Below the pieces are notes generated by a model. The model was not told the origin of the DNA, did not search any database, and saw only the letters and a program-made list of their open reading frames with translations. The position numbers and the translations under genes were made by a program. DNA of 64,000 bases from Sinomonas atrocyanea. Lineage in GTDB: Bacteria; Actinomycetota; Actinomycetes; Actinomycetales; Micrococcaceae. The number at the start of each line of letters is the position of its first letter. The first letter of the stretch is position 1. Positions 38,001 through 46,167 of the stretch are shown one piece after another. Location: the NCBI RefSeq assembly GCF_001577305.1, contig NZ_CP014518.1:1550001-1614000 (forward strand). The letters run 5' to 3'.

Positions 38001-39790
38001 CCGCCTCCGGCGTCGCTCGCGGTACCCTTCACGGTCACGGCCGTGCCGTCAGCGAAGGACGCCCCGGAAGCGGGAGACGTGATGGTCGACGAGGGCGCCG
38101 TGGCATCCGTCGAAGCGGTGGCGGCCACGAGCCCGGACATGAGGGTGGCAGGCTGGGCGCCCATGTCGGCGAAGAGGTTGACCGTCGCCTGCTGCATCGT
38201 CGGGTCCGGACTCTTGCCGGTGGTGAAGCCGTCGAGCCCCCAGGACCACTGCACGGTGCCGGCACCGAAGACGAGCGCCCCGCTGGGCGCGCGGTATTCC
38301 GTCAAGTTGTGGGTCGCGGTGGCATTGTTGACCGTGTTGCTCCCGTAGTCAGTGAAGACCTGGGCCGAGCCGTACATGGTCGAGGAGAGGTCGAAGAGGC
38401 CGGCGGGCCGGAACCCGTTGTCGGCGTCGAGGTCCCACTCGTAGCCCAGCGTGCCGAGCCCCGCGCCGAGCGTGGCGGACTGCGACCCGGTCAGGCTCGC
38501 GACCGGGGTGTTCCGCCAGATCCTGAGCTTGGCGTACTGGGCCGGCACGGTGATGTCGGTGGTGCCCGAGTTGACGTTGAAGAACTGGCCCGTCAGCGCG
38601 TTCTGGGCGTTGCCGCCGCCATTGGCCGTCCCGAAGCGCGGGTCCGCGTAGGTCCCCGTCCAGGTGACGGGGTCCATCGGCGCGTCGAAGTGGGTGTCCT
38701 TGTAGCAGACGAGCGTGCGGCCGGACGTTGTGGGGCCCGCTTGGCTGGGTTCCCAGCGCGTGCGCCAGAAGAGCTCGTTGCCCGAGAACATGGCGACGCT
38801 CACGCCCTTGTCGCGCGCCGCCTCGATGTTGGCCCGCTGATCGAAGGAGACGTATTCGTCATGGCCCGACGTGACGAACACCTTGTGATTGAGCAGGAGG
38901 GATCCCCGCGTCGCTGTGTCCAGTCCGGACATGTAGCTCATGTCGTACCCGTTGGCCTCCATGAAGCGGATCGTGGGGAGTTCGGTCGAGGTGATCCAGG
39001 AGTGCCCGCTGTCGTCGAGCGCGGTGTGGAACGGCCGGTTGTACGAGACCTTGAAGGCGGCCTTGTACGCCTGCGGGTTGCCCGGGGGACACGCGACGGT
39101 GCAGGTGTAGAGGCTGTTGCCCCCATAGGTGTTGTACGCCTGCCAGGTCTCGTCGGAGGTCTGGAAGAGGATCTGGCTCGTAGAGGCGTCGTTGCGCACC
39201 ACGAAGGTGATCCAGCTGCTCCCGCCGGTGTCGGTCCGGACCAGGTGCGCGATGTAGACGCCGGACACGGCGTTGGACGGCACGGTCCACGAGGCGGAGA
39301 CGGCCCAGTTGCCGCAGTCGACGAGGCCGGTGTCGGAGAAGGTCTGGCACGAAGGCTGGGTCTGCGGGAGCGTGGCGCTCGGGAGCAGGTTCGCGGCGAC
39401 CTTGCGCGCACCGTTGCCCTGGTAGTACCCGAGGCGGAGGATGTCGAAGCGGTAGGCCTTCGCGTTGGTGTTCACCTTGAACTGGACCGTTTCACCCGCA
39501 TTGACGCTCATCTGGGTGGCGTAGCCCTGGATCGTGGAGTCGCCGGCGCCGGAGATCATCCAGTCGCTCTGCGGGTCGCCCGCGAGGGTGTTCTCGCACG
39601 CCACCGCGCTCACCACCGGCGAACAGGGGTTGGTCGCGGCCTGGGCCGGCGGCGCCGTGGCGGGCGCTGCCGCGACGAGGATGCCGGCAACCAGGAGCGC
39701 TGGCATGAGGATGGAGGCGAGGCGACGCGCGGGGCGACGCTTCGGCCTGGTGGATCCGGCCGAATGAGGACGGCCTGCTGCGGTGCCCAC
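35060..39790 (-). CDS. Giant secreted DUF4082 / Ig-like (Big_5) protein with N,N-dimethylformamidase-beta-like domain
   Basis: A 1,576-aa protein. A signal peptide (about residues 1-50, ending PAQAA) is followed by a DMF-amidase-beta-like domain (about 63-543), an Ig-like domain (557-653), and DUF4082 copy 1 (658-827). Three SbsA-type Ig-like repeats come next (828-1140), then DUF4082 copy 2 (1143-1303), a fourth Ig repeat (1310-1410), and DUF4082 copy 3 (1415-1576). Each DUF4082 begins with a Cys-x-Cys pair and shows the FYKxSxNTGTHxGxLW motif. No LPXTG or membrane anchor is seen. GTG 39790 is preferred because GAGGAG precedes it; ATG 39838, overlapping the previous stop, is an alternative. 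Last gene of a minus-strand operon; probably extracellular and polysaccharide-associated. Confidence 0.85.
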   Translation of the reverse strand: MGTAAGRPHSAGSTRPKRRPARRLASILMPALLVAGILVAAAPATAPPAQAATNPCSPVVSAVACENTLAGDPQSDWMISGAGDSTIQGYATQMSVNAGETVQFKVNTNAKAYRFDILRLGYYQGNGARKVAANLLPSATLPQTQPSCQTFSDTGLVDCGNWAVSASWTVPSNAVSGVYIAHLVRTDTGGSSWITFVVRNDASTSQILFQTSDETWQAYNTYGGNSLYTCTVACPPGNPQAYKAAFKVSYNRPFHTALDDSGHSWITSTELPTIRFMEANGYDMSYMSGLDTATRGSLLLNHKVFVTSGHDEYVSFDQRANIEAARDKGVSVAMFSGNELFWRTRWEPSQAGPTTSGRTLVCYKDTHFDAPMDPVTWTGTYADPRFGTANGGGNAQNALTGQFFNVNSGTTDITVPAQYAKLRIWRNTPVASLTGSQSATLGAGLGTLGYEWDLDADNGFRPAGLFDLSSTMYGSAQVFTDYGSNTVNNATATHNLTEYRAPSGALVFGAGTVQWSWGLDGFTTGKSPDPTMQQATVNLFADMGAQPATLMSGLVAATASTDATAPSSTITSPASGASFADGTAVTVKGTASDAGGGVVAGVEVSTDGGTTWHPATGTTSWTYSWIAHGSPSTTLLSRAVDDNGNLEKPGSGATVSTTCACSLFGTATKPAVADAGDASATEVGAMFYSDVAGTVTGVRFYKASTNTGTHIGNLWTAGGTRLASVTFSGETTSGWQSATFSQPVSITAGTKYVISYYAPKGHYTQTTGYFYNNPSPPPAGGDSVDAPPLHFTRSLPGSPNGFYAYSSSSTFPNQIYQAEYYWVDPVFSPSANPAPAVTQTSPASGATGVGVGTAPTATFNQSVTAASVAFTLKDSTGATVAGSTALNSAGTVATFTPSSALAYSTQYTATVSGATNSTGQSMASPYSWNFTTAAPPPAPAVTSTSPTSNATGVAVAVTPTATFNQTVTASSVTFTVKDSTGAAVSGTTSLDSSGTVATFAPSSALAYGMTYTATVSGATNSTGQTMTAPYSWTFTTASAPPAPNVSSTNPAPGATGVAVTSVVAATFTQDVAPSSIQFTLKDPSGATVAGSLSYSSATTTATFTPSASLANNVQYTATVSGATNSTGQTMSPYSWSFTTVPAYSCPCTVFPSSATPATANSGDTNGVEVGMKFQTSTGGQVTGVRFYKGSQNTGTHVGNLWSANGTNLATVTFVAESASGWQQAYFSSPVSVTANTTYVVSYHAPAGNYSYTSGGFSSQQGAAPVFGLASGSSGGNGVYAYGSGSTFPTGTYNATNYWVDAVFNPGAPAAPVVLTTSPAQGATGVPVTSAVSATFDQAVDTSSATFTVTPSGGSAVGGTVGNLSATGTYTFTPSAALAGSTTYTATVSGVKSSTGQVMPSPFSWSFTTAAASGSQCPCSVFGASSTPATPNVNDPNAVELGMQFTSDVAGSVTAIKFYKGSQNSGTHVGHLWSAGGTLLASVTFSGESAGGWQTATLSTPVAISANTTYVVSYYAPNGYYSATSSYFTSAADAPPLHGLQSTASHLNGVYSYGSSGFPTSSYNAANYWVDVVFTTP

Positions 39791-39834
39791 GGTGACTCCT
39801 CGGGTGAAGGGTGAGGGATGTCTCTGACGCCGCC

Positions 39835-42495
39835 TCATCGCCGGCTGCTCTCGTCGCGCTCCCAGGGCGCCGGGCCCGCGAGCGGGCCGATCCTGCGCCC
39901 CACGAGCGCGAACGTCGCGTACACGGCGGCGTCGGCCGCGGAGAGCGGCCCGCGCACGGAGGCGAGGAGTCCGCGGACGGTGCGTCCCGGCGTGCCCCCG
40001 CCGGCGAGGGCGGGGGCACGGTAGACGCGGTGCAGGGTGGAGATGAGCGAGCCCGCCGTCTGCGGGGGGCGTACAGTGACGGGCTCGCAGTCGAGGATGA
40101 CCTTCGCTTCGGCGGGGAACAGGGCATCGACGTAGTAGTCGTCCGCGGCGTCCTCGGGGAAGCGACCGAGCCGGCGGTGGCCGGCCTCGCTGAGGGCATA
40201 GCAGCCGGCGCCCCACAGCGCAGCACGGTTCGACGGGACCCGCACGCGGGCCCGGTAGTAGGCCGCGACGAGCGGATCGCACCCCGTGTCGTCATAGCGG
40301 AAGCCCGGCCGCCCGGCCAAGTACCGGCCCCGTCCCAGCTCGGCCAGCACGCTGGCCAGCGCCGCCGGCGGGAGCTCGATGTCGGCGTCCAGGTAGACAC
40401 GGGGCCACTGCGTGGCCACGGCGTCCGCGGCGTTGAGCGCCCGGCCCTTGCCCGGCTCCGGCAGCTCGAGCACGCGCACCCCGTCGAAGGCCCGCGCCAC
40501 CTCCGCGGTCGCGTCGGTGCAGGCGTTGCACGCCACGATCACTTCGACGCGCCCGCTCGCGAGCGCCGGCCTGAGCCTCTCGAGCGTCCGGCCGATCACC
40601 GCCTCCTCGTTGTGGGCGGGGATCACGATGCTTCCTCGGGGGTGCTCGGCGGGCGCGGCGGGGACGGGGGGCTGGCCGGGCACGACGGCGGGACCGGCCA
40701 GCGGCACGAGGGCGCCCCAGCGGCGCGGGCGGAGGAGCGCCGCCAGCGTGCGGCGGTGGCCGCCGTCGTACGAGCGCAGCGCCTCCCGGGCGACGACGGC
40801 GGCGGAGGCGAGTGCCGCGGAGGCGCCGGGGTGGTGCTTGCGCATGTAGCGGATGCGGTTGACGGCCAGGAGGGCTGCGAGGGGGCCCGAGGTCCCGGAC
40901 CCCGCACCCGAGTGCCGCACCCGGGCCGCCGGCTCGAACCAGACCTCGAAGCCGCGCGCGCGGAGGGAATGGCAGTAGTCCGTCTCCTCGGAGTACATGA
41001 AGTAGCGCTCGTCCCAGGGGCCGGTCTCCGCCGCGGCATGGGCCGAGACGAGCATCGCGGCGCCGGTGGCCCAGTCCACGGTGTGCGCGTGGGCGTAGCT
41101 CTCGGGCTCGTAGTCGGTCTCGGCGCACCACTGCGGGCGGCCGGCGAAGTGCGCCCCGAAGAGGGCATCGCCCCAGATCCGCGCCGCGGTGGGCTCCCGC
41201 CGCAGCGAGAGGTGCGGCGCGCTGTCGTCGTCGATGAGGAGGGGCACGACGGCGCCCGCCCCGCTCGCGCGCAGCCTCGCCAGGAGCGCGGCGACGGCCC
41301 CGGGGGAGACCTCGGTGTCGGGATTGAGGACGAGGTACGCCTCGGCGTCCCCGGCCGCGGCCACGGCGGCATTGATCCCGCCCGCGTACCCGAGGTTCCC
41401 GCCGGTGGGGAAGGCGCGGACGTCGGGGTGCCGGGCGAGCGCGTCGAGCGTGGCCCGGTCGGGGGAGTTGTCGGCGACGACGACGCGGAGCCGCACCGCG
41501 CGGGCCTCCCGCCGTAGCGAGGCGACGAGCGCGTCCACCGTGTCCGCGTTGTTGTAGGTCACGACGACGACCGCGACCTCGGCGCCCTCGCCGTCGCGCA
41601 CGAACGCGCCCTCGGCGTCTGGCCGGGCACCGCCGCCGTCCCGGGGCAGGCCCCGGCCAGCAGGGTGGGCGGCACGCGCCGAGGCCCGGGCGGCCTCCCG
41701 CCGTGCCGCGGCGGACAGCGCGATGCCTCCCGCGGCACTGTGCCGGCGCAGGCGCAGGTAGGCCTCGGGCCCCTGCACCAGGTACCGCTCGGAGAGGCGG
41801 GCCGGCTCGAGGGCGAGCCTCCACGCCCATTCGAAGCCATGCTCGGCCACCCAGGCGGGGGCCCGCTGGATGCGCTCGGCCAGGAAGTCGACCACGGCGC
41901 CGAACGCGAGCAGCGCCCGCGCCCCGGTGTGCGCGCCATGCTCGGCGATCCACAGCTCCTGCCGCGGCTTGCCCAGGCCCACGACGAGCACGTCGGTGCG
42001 GGCCGCGGCGACCGCGAGGGCCGCGGCGCGTGCCGAGTCCGGGTCCCCGAGCTCCTCCCGGCTGGGACTCCAGAAGCCGGCCACCGCGAGGCCCGGCCGC
42101 CGCTCGGCCAGCCGGGCGGCGAGCAGTTCCTGTGCCGCGGGGCTGCCGCCGAGGAAGCCGACGCGCAGCCCGTCTGCCGCGGCGCGGTCCAGGAGCGGGC
42201 CGATCAGGTCGCTGCCGGCGAGCCGCGGCCAGGCCCTGCCGGTGATCCTCTCGGCCTCGACGGCGAGCGGCGCCCCGTCGAGCAGCGTGAGCCACTCGAC
42301 GTCGTCGGCGGCCTCGAGCGCGTGCTGCCAGCGGCCGCCCGCGCCGAAGTGGAAGACGTGGTCGAGGTTCGCCGAGACGACGCCGAGGGGCGCGGTGCGC
42401 CCGCGGCAGCCGCCGAGGATGGCCTCGACGGCCTCCGCTGCGTCGAGGAGAGTCACGGCGGTGCCGCCGAGCTGCACCCTGGCCGGCGCGCTCAC
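39835..42495 (-). CDS. Three-domain glycosyltransferase fusion: WecG/TagA/CpsF + GT2 + GT2
   Basis: An 886-aa protein. Residues ~20-235 form a WecG/TagA/CpsF domain (VVSANLDHVFHFG, DGAPLAVEAERI, VGLGKPRQELWIAEH). Residues ~305-590 are a rhamnosyltransferase-like GT2 domain (VVVVTYNNADTVDALV, LNPDTEVSPGAV, WATGAAMLVS). Residues ~618-860 are a second GT2 domain (SIVIPAHNEEAVIGRTLE, VYLDADIELPP). Such domains are normally separate proteins. The GTG start overlaps the acetyltransferase stop (GTGA), and the stop region overlaps the alternative start of the large secreted protein. It could build a linkage unit or side branch of the same polysaccharide by consecutive transfers. Confidence 0.88.
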   Translation of the reverse strand: MSAPARVQLGGTAVTLLDAAEAVEAILGGCRGRTAPLGVVSANLDHVFHFGAGGRWQHALEAADDVEWLTLLDGAPLAVEAERITGRAWPRLAGSDLIGPLLDRAAADGLRVGFLGGSPAAQELLAARLAERRPGLAVAGFWSPSREELGDPDSARAAALAVAAARTDVLVVGLGKPRQELWIAEHGAHTGARALLAFGAVVDFLAERIQRAPAWVAEHGFEWAWRLALEPARLSERYLVQGPEAYLRLRRHSAAGGIALSAAARREAARASARAAHPAGRGLPRDGGGARPDAEGAFVRDGEGAEVAVVVVTYNNADTVDALVASLRREARAVRLRVVVADNSPDRATLDALARHPDVRAFPTGGNLGYAGGINAAVAAAGDAEAYLVLNPDTEVSPGAVAALLARLRASGAGAVVPLLIDDDSAPHLSLRREPTAARIWGDALFGAHFAGRPQWCAETDYEPESYAHAHTVDWATGAAMLVSAHAAAETGPWDERYFMYSEETDYCHSLRARGFEVWFEPAARVRHSGAGSGTSGPLAALLAVNRIRYMRKHHPGASAALASAAVVAREALRSYDGGHRRTLAALLRPRRWGALVPLAGPAVVPGQPPVPAAPAEHPRGSIVIPAHNEEAVIGRTLERLRPALASGRVEVIVACNACTDATAEVARAFDGVRVLELPEPGKGRALNAADAVATQWPRVYLDADIELPPAALASVLAELGRGRYLAGRPGFRYDDTGCDPLVAAYYRARVRVPSNRAALWGAGCYALSEAGHRRLGRFPEDAADDYYVDALFPAEAKVILDCEPVTVRPPQTAGSLISTLHRVYRAPALAGGGTPGRTVRGLLASVRGPLSAADAAVYATFALVGRRIGPLAGPAPWERDESSRR

Positions 42496-43094
42496 GCCTC
42501 GGCCCTCCGCAGCCGCCCGGCGTCCTCGGTGTACCGGGTGCCGGTCGCGGGGCACACCCACGCGGTCCCGGCCTCGGCCGTATCCTCCTTCAGGCGGTGG
42601 CCCGCCTCGCCCACCCAGCCGATCCGGCGGGCCGGAACGCCGGCCACCAACGCGTAGTCCGGCACGTCCCGCACCACGACGGCGCCGGCCGCCACCGTGG
42701 CCCACGCCCCGATCCGCACCGGCGCCACGCACACCGCCCTGGCGCCGATGGCGGCGCCCCGGCCCACCCAGACGCCCACCGCGTCCCAGTCGGCGGCCGA
42801 CTTGGGCGTGCCGTCCGGGTTGACGGCCCGCGGGTTCAGGTCATTCGTGAGGACTGCGCCGGGGCCCACGAAGGCGCCGTCCTCGAGCACCGCGGGCTCG
42901 TACACGAGCGCGTAGTTCTGCAGTTTGCAGCGGTCGCCGACCACGGCGCCGGGGCCCACGTACACCCCCCGGCCCACGGTGCACTCGCTGCCGATCCGGG
43001 CGCCGGCCCGCACGTGCGCGTACTGCCAGAGGGTGGTCGCGGACCCGATCTGCGCGCCGTCCTCGACCACCGCCGTTGCGTCGATCCGATCCAT
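42492..43094 (-). CDS. WlbB/WbpD-like UDP-sugar 3-N-acetyltransferase
   Basis: A 200-aa hexapeptide acetyltransferase. Its middle and end (KLQNYALVYEPAVLEDGAFV, GPGAVLTNDLNPRA, DYALVAGVPARRIGWVGEAG) match the WlbB/WbpD family, which acetylates the 3-amino group of UDP-GlcNAc3N(A). In those pathways a Gfo/Idh dehydrogenase and a DegT aminotransferase act first; genes of those types are at 18420 and 22451 in the facing operon. The C-terminal CPATGTRY element is a family tail. ATG 43094 has GGAGG six bases upstream; a GTG at 43112 is less likely. First gene of a minus-strand operon. Confidence 0.87.
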   Translation of the reverse strand: MDRIDATAVVEDGAQIGSATTLWQYAHVRAGARIGSECTVGRGVYVGPGAVVGDRCKLQNYALVYEPAVLEDGAFVGPGAVLTNDLNPRAVNPDGTPKSAADWDAVGVWVGRGAAIGARAVCVAPVRIGAWATVAAGAVVVRDVPDYALVAGVPARRIGWVGEAGHRLKEDTAEAGTAWVCPATGTRYTEDAGRLRRAEA

Positions 43095-43223
43095 GCAGGC
43101 CTCCGTCCCCACGCGTGATGCGTTCCGTATGTGCAGGTGGCACCACGGTCGTCAGGCGGGGAACAGGGGGACAAGCGAGGGGAGGGGAATCGAGGATCGG
43201 CCGGGCCGGAATCAGGTGGTGCA

Positions 43224-43245
43224 GCACGGCGGGCGTCCGCCGTGC
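43224..43245. repeat. Perfect hairpin GCACGGCGG / CCGCCGTGC
   Basis: Nine-base perfect arms with a four-base loop, between the shared operator motif and the acetyltransferase start. It could terminate nhaA transcription or sit in the 5' leader of the polysaccharide operon as an attenuator. Confidence 0.5.
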
Positions 43246-43267
43246 GCGTATGCTCCGGGGCGCCGGG

Positions 43268-43284
43268 CAAGTAGTACCGAGTAC
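43268..43284 (-). promoter_or_regulatory. Candidate operator CAAGTAGTACCGAGTAC
   Basis: Both half-sites, CAAGTAGT and GAGTAC, are adjacent here. Read toward the operon this is GTACTC-GGT-ACTACTTG, the counterpart of the element at 16710-16723. The distance to the ATG is about 174 bases. Confidence 0.45.
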
Positions 43285-43315
43285 AGCGCCTTCTGCGTCT
43301 GCGTACCGGGACGGG

Positions 43316-44650
43316 TCAGCCCGCGGTGCCCCGCTCGAACGCGTCCGGGATGCCGTCGCCGTCCGCGTCGCCGGTCGCGACCGACTCGGCGGCCTCCACG
43401 CGCCGGTAGTGCCGGTTGCGGGCACGGAGCACGACGGCGGCGAGCAGCGCCGCCGTCACCGACCCGGCGAGGATCGCGGCCTTGGCGTGCTCGCCGTGCG
43501 GGGAGGCGGGGCCGAAGGAGAGCTCGGAGATGAGCAGGGAGACGGTGAAGCCCACCCCCGTGAGCAGCGCCAGGCCCGCGAGGTCGATCCACGCGAGGTC
43601 CGAGTCGAGATCGGCGTGCTGGCTCTTGGCCACGAGCCAGGTGGCGGAGAACACCCCGGCGGCCTTGCCCGCCACGAGGGCCGCGGCGATGCCGAGCGCC
43701 ACCGGATCCTGCAGCGCGGAGACGAGGCCGTCCCACCCGCCGATGGCCACGCCCGCGGAGAAGAAGGCGAAGACGGGCACCGCCACCCCGGCCGAGAGGG
43801 GCCGGAGCCGGTGCTCGAAGATCTCCGCGAGGCCCGGGCCCGCCTCGGGGCCGCCGTTCTTCGCGCTGCGCAGCACGGGCACGGTGAAGGCCAGGAGCAC
43901 GCCGGCGACCGTCGCATGGATGCCGGAGGCGTGCACGAGGGCCCACGTCGCGAGCGCGAGCGGGACGAGCAGGTACCAGGCGCGGACGCGGAGCTGGACG
44001 AGGACTCCGAACGCGGAGAGCGGCACCAGGGCTAGCAGCAGGTAGGCGGGCGCCAGGTCGGAGGAGTAGAAGAAGGCGATGATGGCGATCGCGAGCAGGT
44101 CGTCCACCACGGCCAGGGTCAGCAGGAAGGTGCGCAGCGCCGCGGGCAGGTGGGTGCTGATCACGGCCAGGACCGCGAGGGCGAAGGCGATATCGGTCGC
44201 CGTCGGGATCGCCCATCCCTTCAGCCCGTCGGAGCCCGCGGCGAGGTTGACGCCCACGTAGACGAGCGCCGGCACCGCGACCCCGCCGAATGCCGCGACC
44301 ACGGGCACGAGCGCCGCGGAGGGCCGGCGCAGGTCGCCGGCCACGAACTCGCGCTTGAGCTCGAGCCCGGCGACGAAGAAGAACAGGGCGAGCAGGCCGT
44401 CGGCCGCCCACGAACCGACGCTGAGCTCGAGGTGCCACGGTGCGTAGCCGAGCCGCGCGTCGCGCAGGGCGGTGTAGGCCGGCCCGGCGGGGGAGTTGGC
44501 CCACACGAGCGCCGCCACGGTCGCGAGCAGCAGCAGCGCGCCGCCCACCGTCTCCTTGCGGAGGATCTCGGCGATGCGGCGGTACTCGGGGTAGGTTCCG
44601 CGGCTGAGGGTGGAGGCCAGCGGACGACGGCGCGGGGCGGGCTGCGGCAC
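43316..44650 (-). CDS. nhaA: Na+/H+ antiporter NhaA with acidic DxDxDG tail
   Basis: A 444-aa membrane protein exchanging internal Na+ for external H+. Eleven to twelve hydrophobic helices are present. The conserved Asp pair lies in [12 protein letters not shown] (Asp183/Asp184), and [15 protein letters not shown] is the NhaA signature. The last residues contain DADGDGIPD (428-436), a calcium-binding-loop pattern as in thrombospondin type 3 or dockerin repeats, which is not part of standard NhaA. The start is GTG 44650 with a weak ribosome site. It is downstream of a strong hairpin and probably monocistronic. Confidence 0.93.
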   Translation of the reverse strand: MPQPAPRRRPLASTLSRGTYPEYRRIAEILRKETVGGALLLLATVAALVWANSPAGPAYTALRDARLGYAPWHLELSVGSWAADGLLALFFFVAGLELKREFVAGDLRRPSAALVPVVAAFGGVAVPALVYVGVNLAAGSDGLKGWAIPTATDIAFALAVLAVISTHLPAALRTFLLTLAVVDDLLAIAIIAFFYSSDLAPAYLLLALVPLSAFGVLVQLRVRAWYLLVPLALATWALVHASGIHATVAGVLLAFTVPVLRSAKNGGPEAGPGLAEIFEHRLRPLSAGVAVPVFAFFSAGVAIGGWDGLVSALQDPVALGIAAALVAGKAAGVFSATWLVAKSQHADLDSDLAWIDLAGLALLTGVGFTVSLLISELSFGPASPHGEHAKAAILAGSVTAALLAAVVLRARNRHYRRVEAAESVATGDADGDGIPDAFERGTAG

Positions 44651-44761
44651 GGATTCATCCCATCGGTCGGGGGTCTCCTCGCGGGGAGGACTGTCTCACG
44701 CCGACCAGACTTCCCGGCACACCTTCATCCATTCTAGGGGGACCGGGGTCCGGGAAGCAGA

Positions 44762-44805
44762 ACGGCGCCCCGGCCACCCGCAGCAGCGGGCGGCCGGGGC
44801 GCCGT
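44762..44805. terminator. Strong hairpin between SCO4848-family gene and nhaA
   Basis: Outer arms 44762-44775 and 44792-44805 (14 bp, perfect) enclose an inner CCCGC/GCGGG stem. It lies 57 bases downstream of the minus-strand small membrane protein gene and upstream of nhaA, so it should end that transcript. Confidence 0.7.
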
Positions 44806-44862
44806 CGTGCGCTCTGTGCCCCGCCGTCCCGGGCGTCCCCCGCCCCGGAACGGCCAGGAGGC

Positions 44863-45084
44863 TCAGGAGAAGAGCGTCCTGATCCCGATCACGGCAACCG
44901 CCACGCCGAGCGTCACCGAGATGGACACGAGCAGCAGGTGGACGGTCATGAACCGGGTGGCCCGGCCCTGCTCATCCTTGGCCCGCGGATCCTTCATGAT
45001 CCGGCGGAGGAACTGCGGCCACACCACGAGGTTCCACACGCCGGCCACGATGAGCACCCAGGAGAGGGCGACCGGCAGCTGCAT
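44863..45084 (-). CDS. SCO4848-family small membrane protein
   Basis: A 73-aa protein with two hydrophobic helices (about residues 6-26 and 48-70) separated by a charged loop. The pattern SWVLIVAGVWNLVVWPQFL then VHLLLVSISVTLGVAVAVIGIR matches the SCO4848-type membrane protein family conserved in actinobacteria. Molecular function is unknown. Its ATG overlaps the stop of the DUF2505 gene by one base (TGATG), so the two are co-translated. Confidence 0.82.
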   Translation of the reverse strand: MQLPVALSWVLIVAGVWNLVVWPQFLRRIMKDPRAKDEQGRATRFMTVHLLLVSISVTLGVAVAVIGIRTLFS

Positions 45085-45587
45085 CAGTTGATCTCGCCGG
45101 CCAGCCAGGCCTCGGCCTGCGTCGCCTGGAGGTTGAGCGCCTTGCCGACCATCGGCTCGGCGGCGGAGGCGATCTTGCCGCCCAGGAGGGGCACCGAGGA
45201 GCTCACGGTGCCGTTGAGCTCGATGCGGGTCGCGCCGCCGTCGGCCGCGAGGCGCTGAACGGCCGCGACGTCCACCGGCGCGCCGGCAACCTTGACCTTG
45301 ATGTCGGCCTGGCGGGAGCCGTCGGCCTCGGGCGCGCCCCAGACCTCGGTCTGGGTGACGTTGACGTACTCGCCGACGACCTTGCGGGCGATCTCGGGCA
45401 GGCGCTGCGTGGGCAGCTGGCGCACGACCGTGGCCGTGAAGGCGCCGGCGACGTCGCCGTCGACCGCGAACGACTCGAGGCGGCCGCCGACGAGCTCGCT
45501 CACATGGCGCTGGAACGCCTCGTCCGCGAACACCGCCGCAACGCGGTCGACGGGGAAGTTGAGGGTCTGGCTGGCTGACAGTGCCAC
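45084..45587 (-). CDS. DUF2505 domain protein
   Basis: A 167-aa cytoplasmic protein of the DUF2505 family, a START/SRPBCC-like fold (LNFPVDRVAAVFADEAFQRH; TVSSSVPLLGGKIASAAEP). Found widely in actinobacteria; ligand unknown. GTG 45587 is chosen because the homologous region begins there and AAGGA lies upstream; the frame extends to 45671 with non-homologous sequence. Forms a two-gene unit with the SCO4848-family gene. Confidence 0.85.
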   Translation of the reverse strand: MALSASQTLNFPVDRVAAVFADEAFQRHVSELVGGRLESFAVDGDVAGAFTATVVRQLPTQRLPEIARKVVGEYVNVTQTEVWGAPEADGSRQADIKVKVAGAPVDVAAVQRLAADGGATRIELNGTVSSSVPLLGGKIASAAEPMVGKALNLQATQAEAWLAGEIN

Positions 45588-45672
45588 AGGGGTCCTTCCG
45601 TAGGAGGCTGGGGTTTGGCGGAACGAATGCGGTCCCGGCACAGGCACGCGGGGGCGCGCGCCGAAGACCATC

Positions 45673-46167
45673 CTAGGGTGCCGTGGGGCGGCGCCCGGAC
45701 GCGGGCTGCGGCGCGGATGCGGGCTGCCGGCGCTGCACGAGCACCGCGACCGCGGCCCCCACGAGCGCGCCGAGGCTGTTGGCGAGGATGTCCATCAGGG
45801 ACGCCGTCCGCTCGGGCAGGAACAGCGCCTGCGCGGTCTCGGCCGCCGCCGACGCCGCGACCCCGGCGAGCACCGCGGCCCACGGCCGTGCGCCGAGGAG
45901 CACGGCCAAGAAGCCGAACGGGACGAAGAACGCGACGTTGGACGTCCACTCGAGCTGGGCGTAGCCGAGCCAGCGGGGGAGCCCCTGCGCATGCAGCCAC
46001 AGGAAGACGGCCTGGATCGTGCCCGCCTCCGGCCGGTCCACGGGCGAGGGCCACAGGACCACGAGGGCCACCCCGGCCAGGTACAGCACCGCCGCGGCCG
46101 CCAGGGCACGCCGCACCCCGGGCCGGAGTGAGGGGGTTCGGGGCACGCGCTGGACCATCCCTCCCAT
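45673..46167 (-). CDS. VanZ-family membrane protein
   Basis: A 164-aa protein with four hydrophobic helices. WTSNVAFFVPFGFLAVLLG and the acidic/aromatic AAAETAQALFLPERTASLMDILANSLGA match the VanZ-like family, whose teicoplanin-resistance prototype has an unresolved role. ATG 46167 or 46158 may be the start; neither has a strong ribosome site at good spacing. It is divergent from mfd. A role in antibiotic resistance should not be assumed from family membership. Confidence 0.83.
   Translation of the reverse strand: MGGMVQRVPRTPSLRPGVRRALAAAAVLYLAGVALVVLWPSPVDRPEAGTIQAVFLWLHAQGLPRWLGYAQLEWTSNVAFFVPFGFLAVLLGARPWAAVLAGVAASAAAETAQALFLPERTASLMDILANSLGALVGAAVAVLVQRRQPASAPQPASGRRPTAP

Larger units (their letters stand above)
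43095..43315 (-). promoter_or_regulatory. Upstream region of the minus-strand polysaccharide operon
   Basis: No gene is seen in these 221 bases between nhaA and the acetyltransferase. It carries the CAAGTAGT/GAGTAC element (43268-43284), a perfect 9-bp hairpin with GCGT loop (43224-43245) and the ribosome site. TGCGTACCGGG (43300-43310) at the nhaA-proximal edge is shared with 16663-16673. Confidence 0.5.

Noticed and set aside
34898..39814. A plus-strand open frame of about 1,600 codons opposite the large DUF4082 gene
   Set aside because: It reads as low-complexity Arg/Gly/Val-rich sequence without domains, lacks a ribosome site, and is a by-product of high GC in the opposite strand. The minus frame has a signal peptide and clear repeats.
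44651..44760. A sodium or other riboswitch upstream of nhaA
   Set aside because: The leader is short and contains only a GGGGGTCTCCTC/GAGGA-type pair; no known riboswitch core was recognised.
45673..46167. Glycopeptide resistance determinant because of the VanZ domain
   Set aside because: VanZ-like proteins are common in actinobacteria without resistance genes; no vanHAX-type genes are present.
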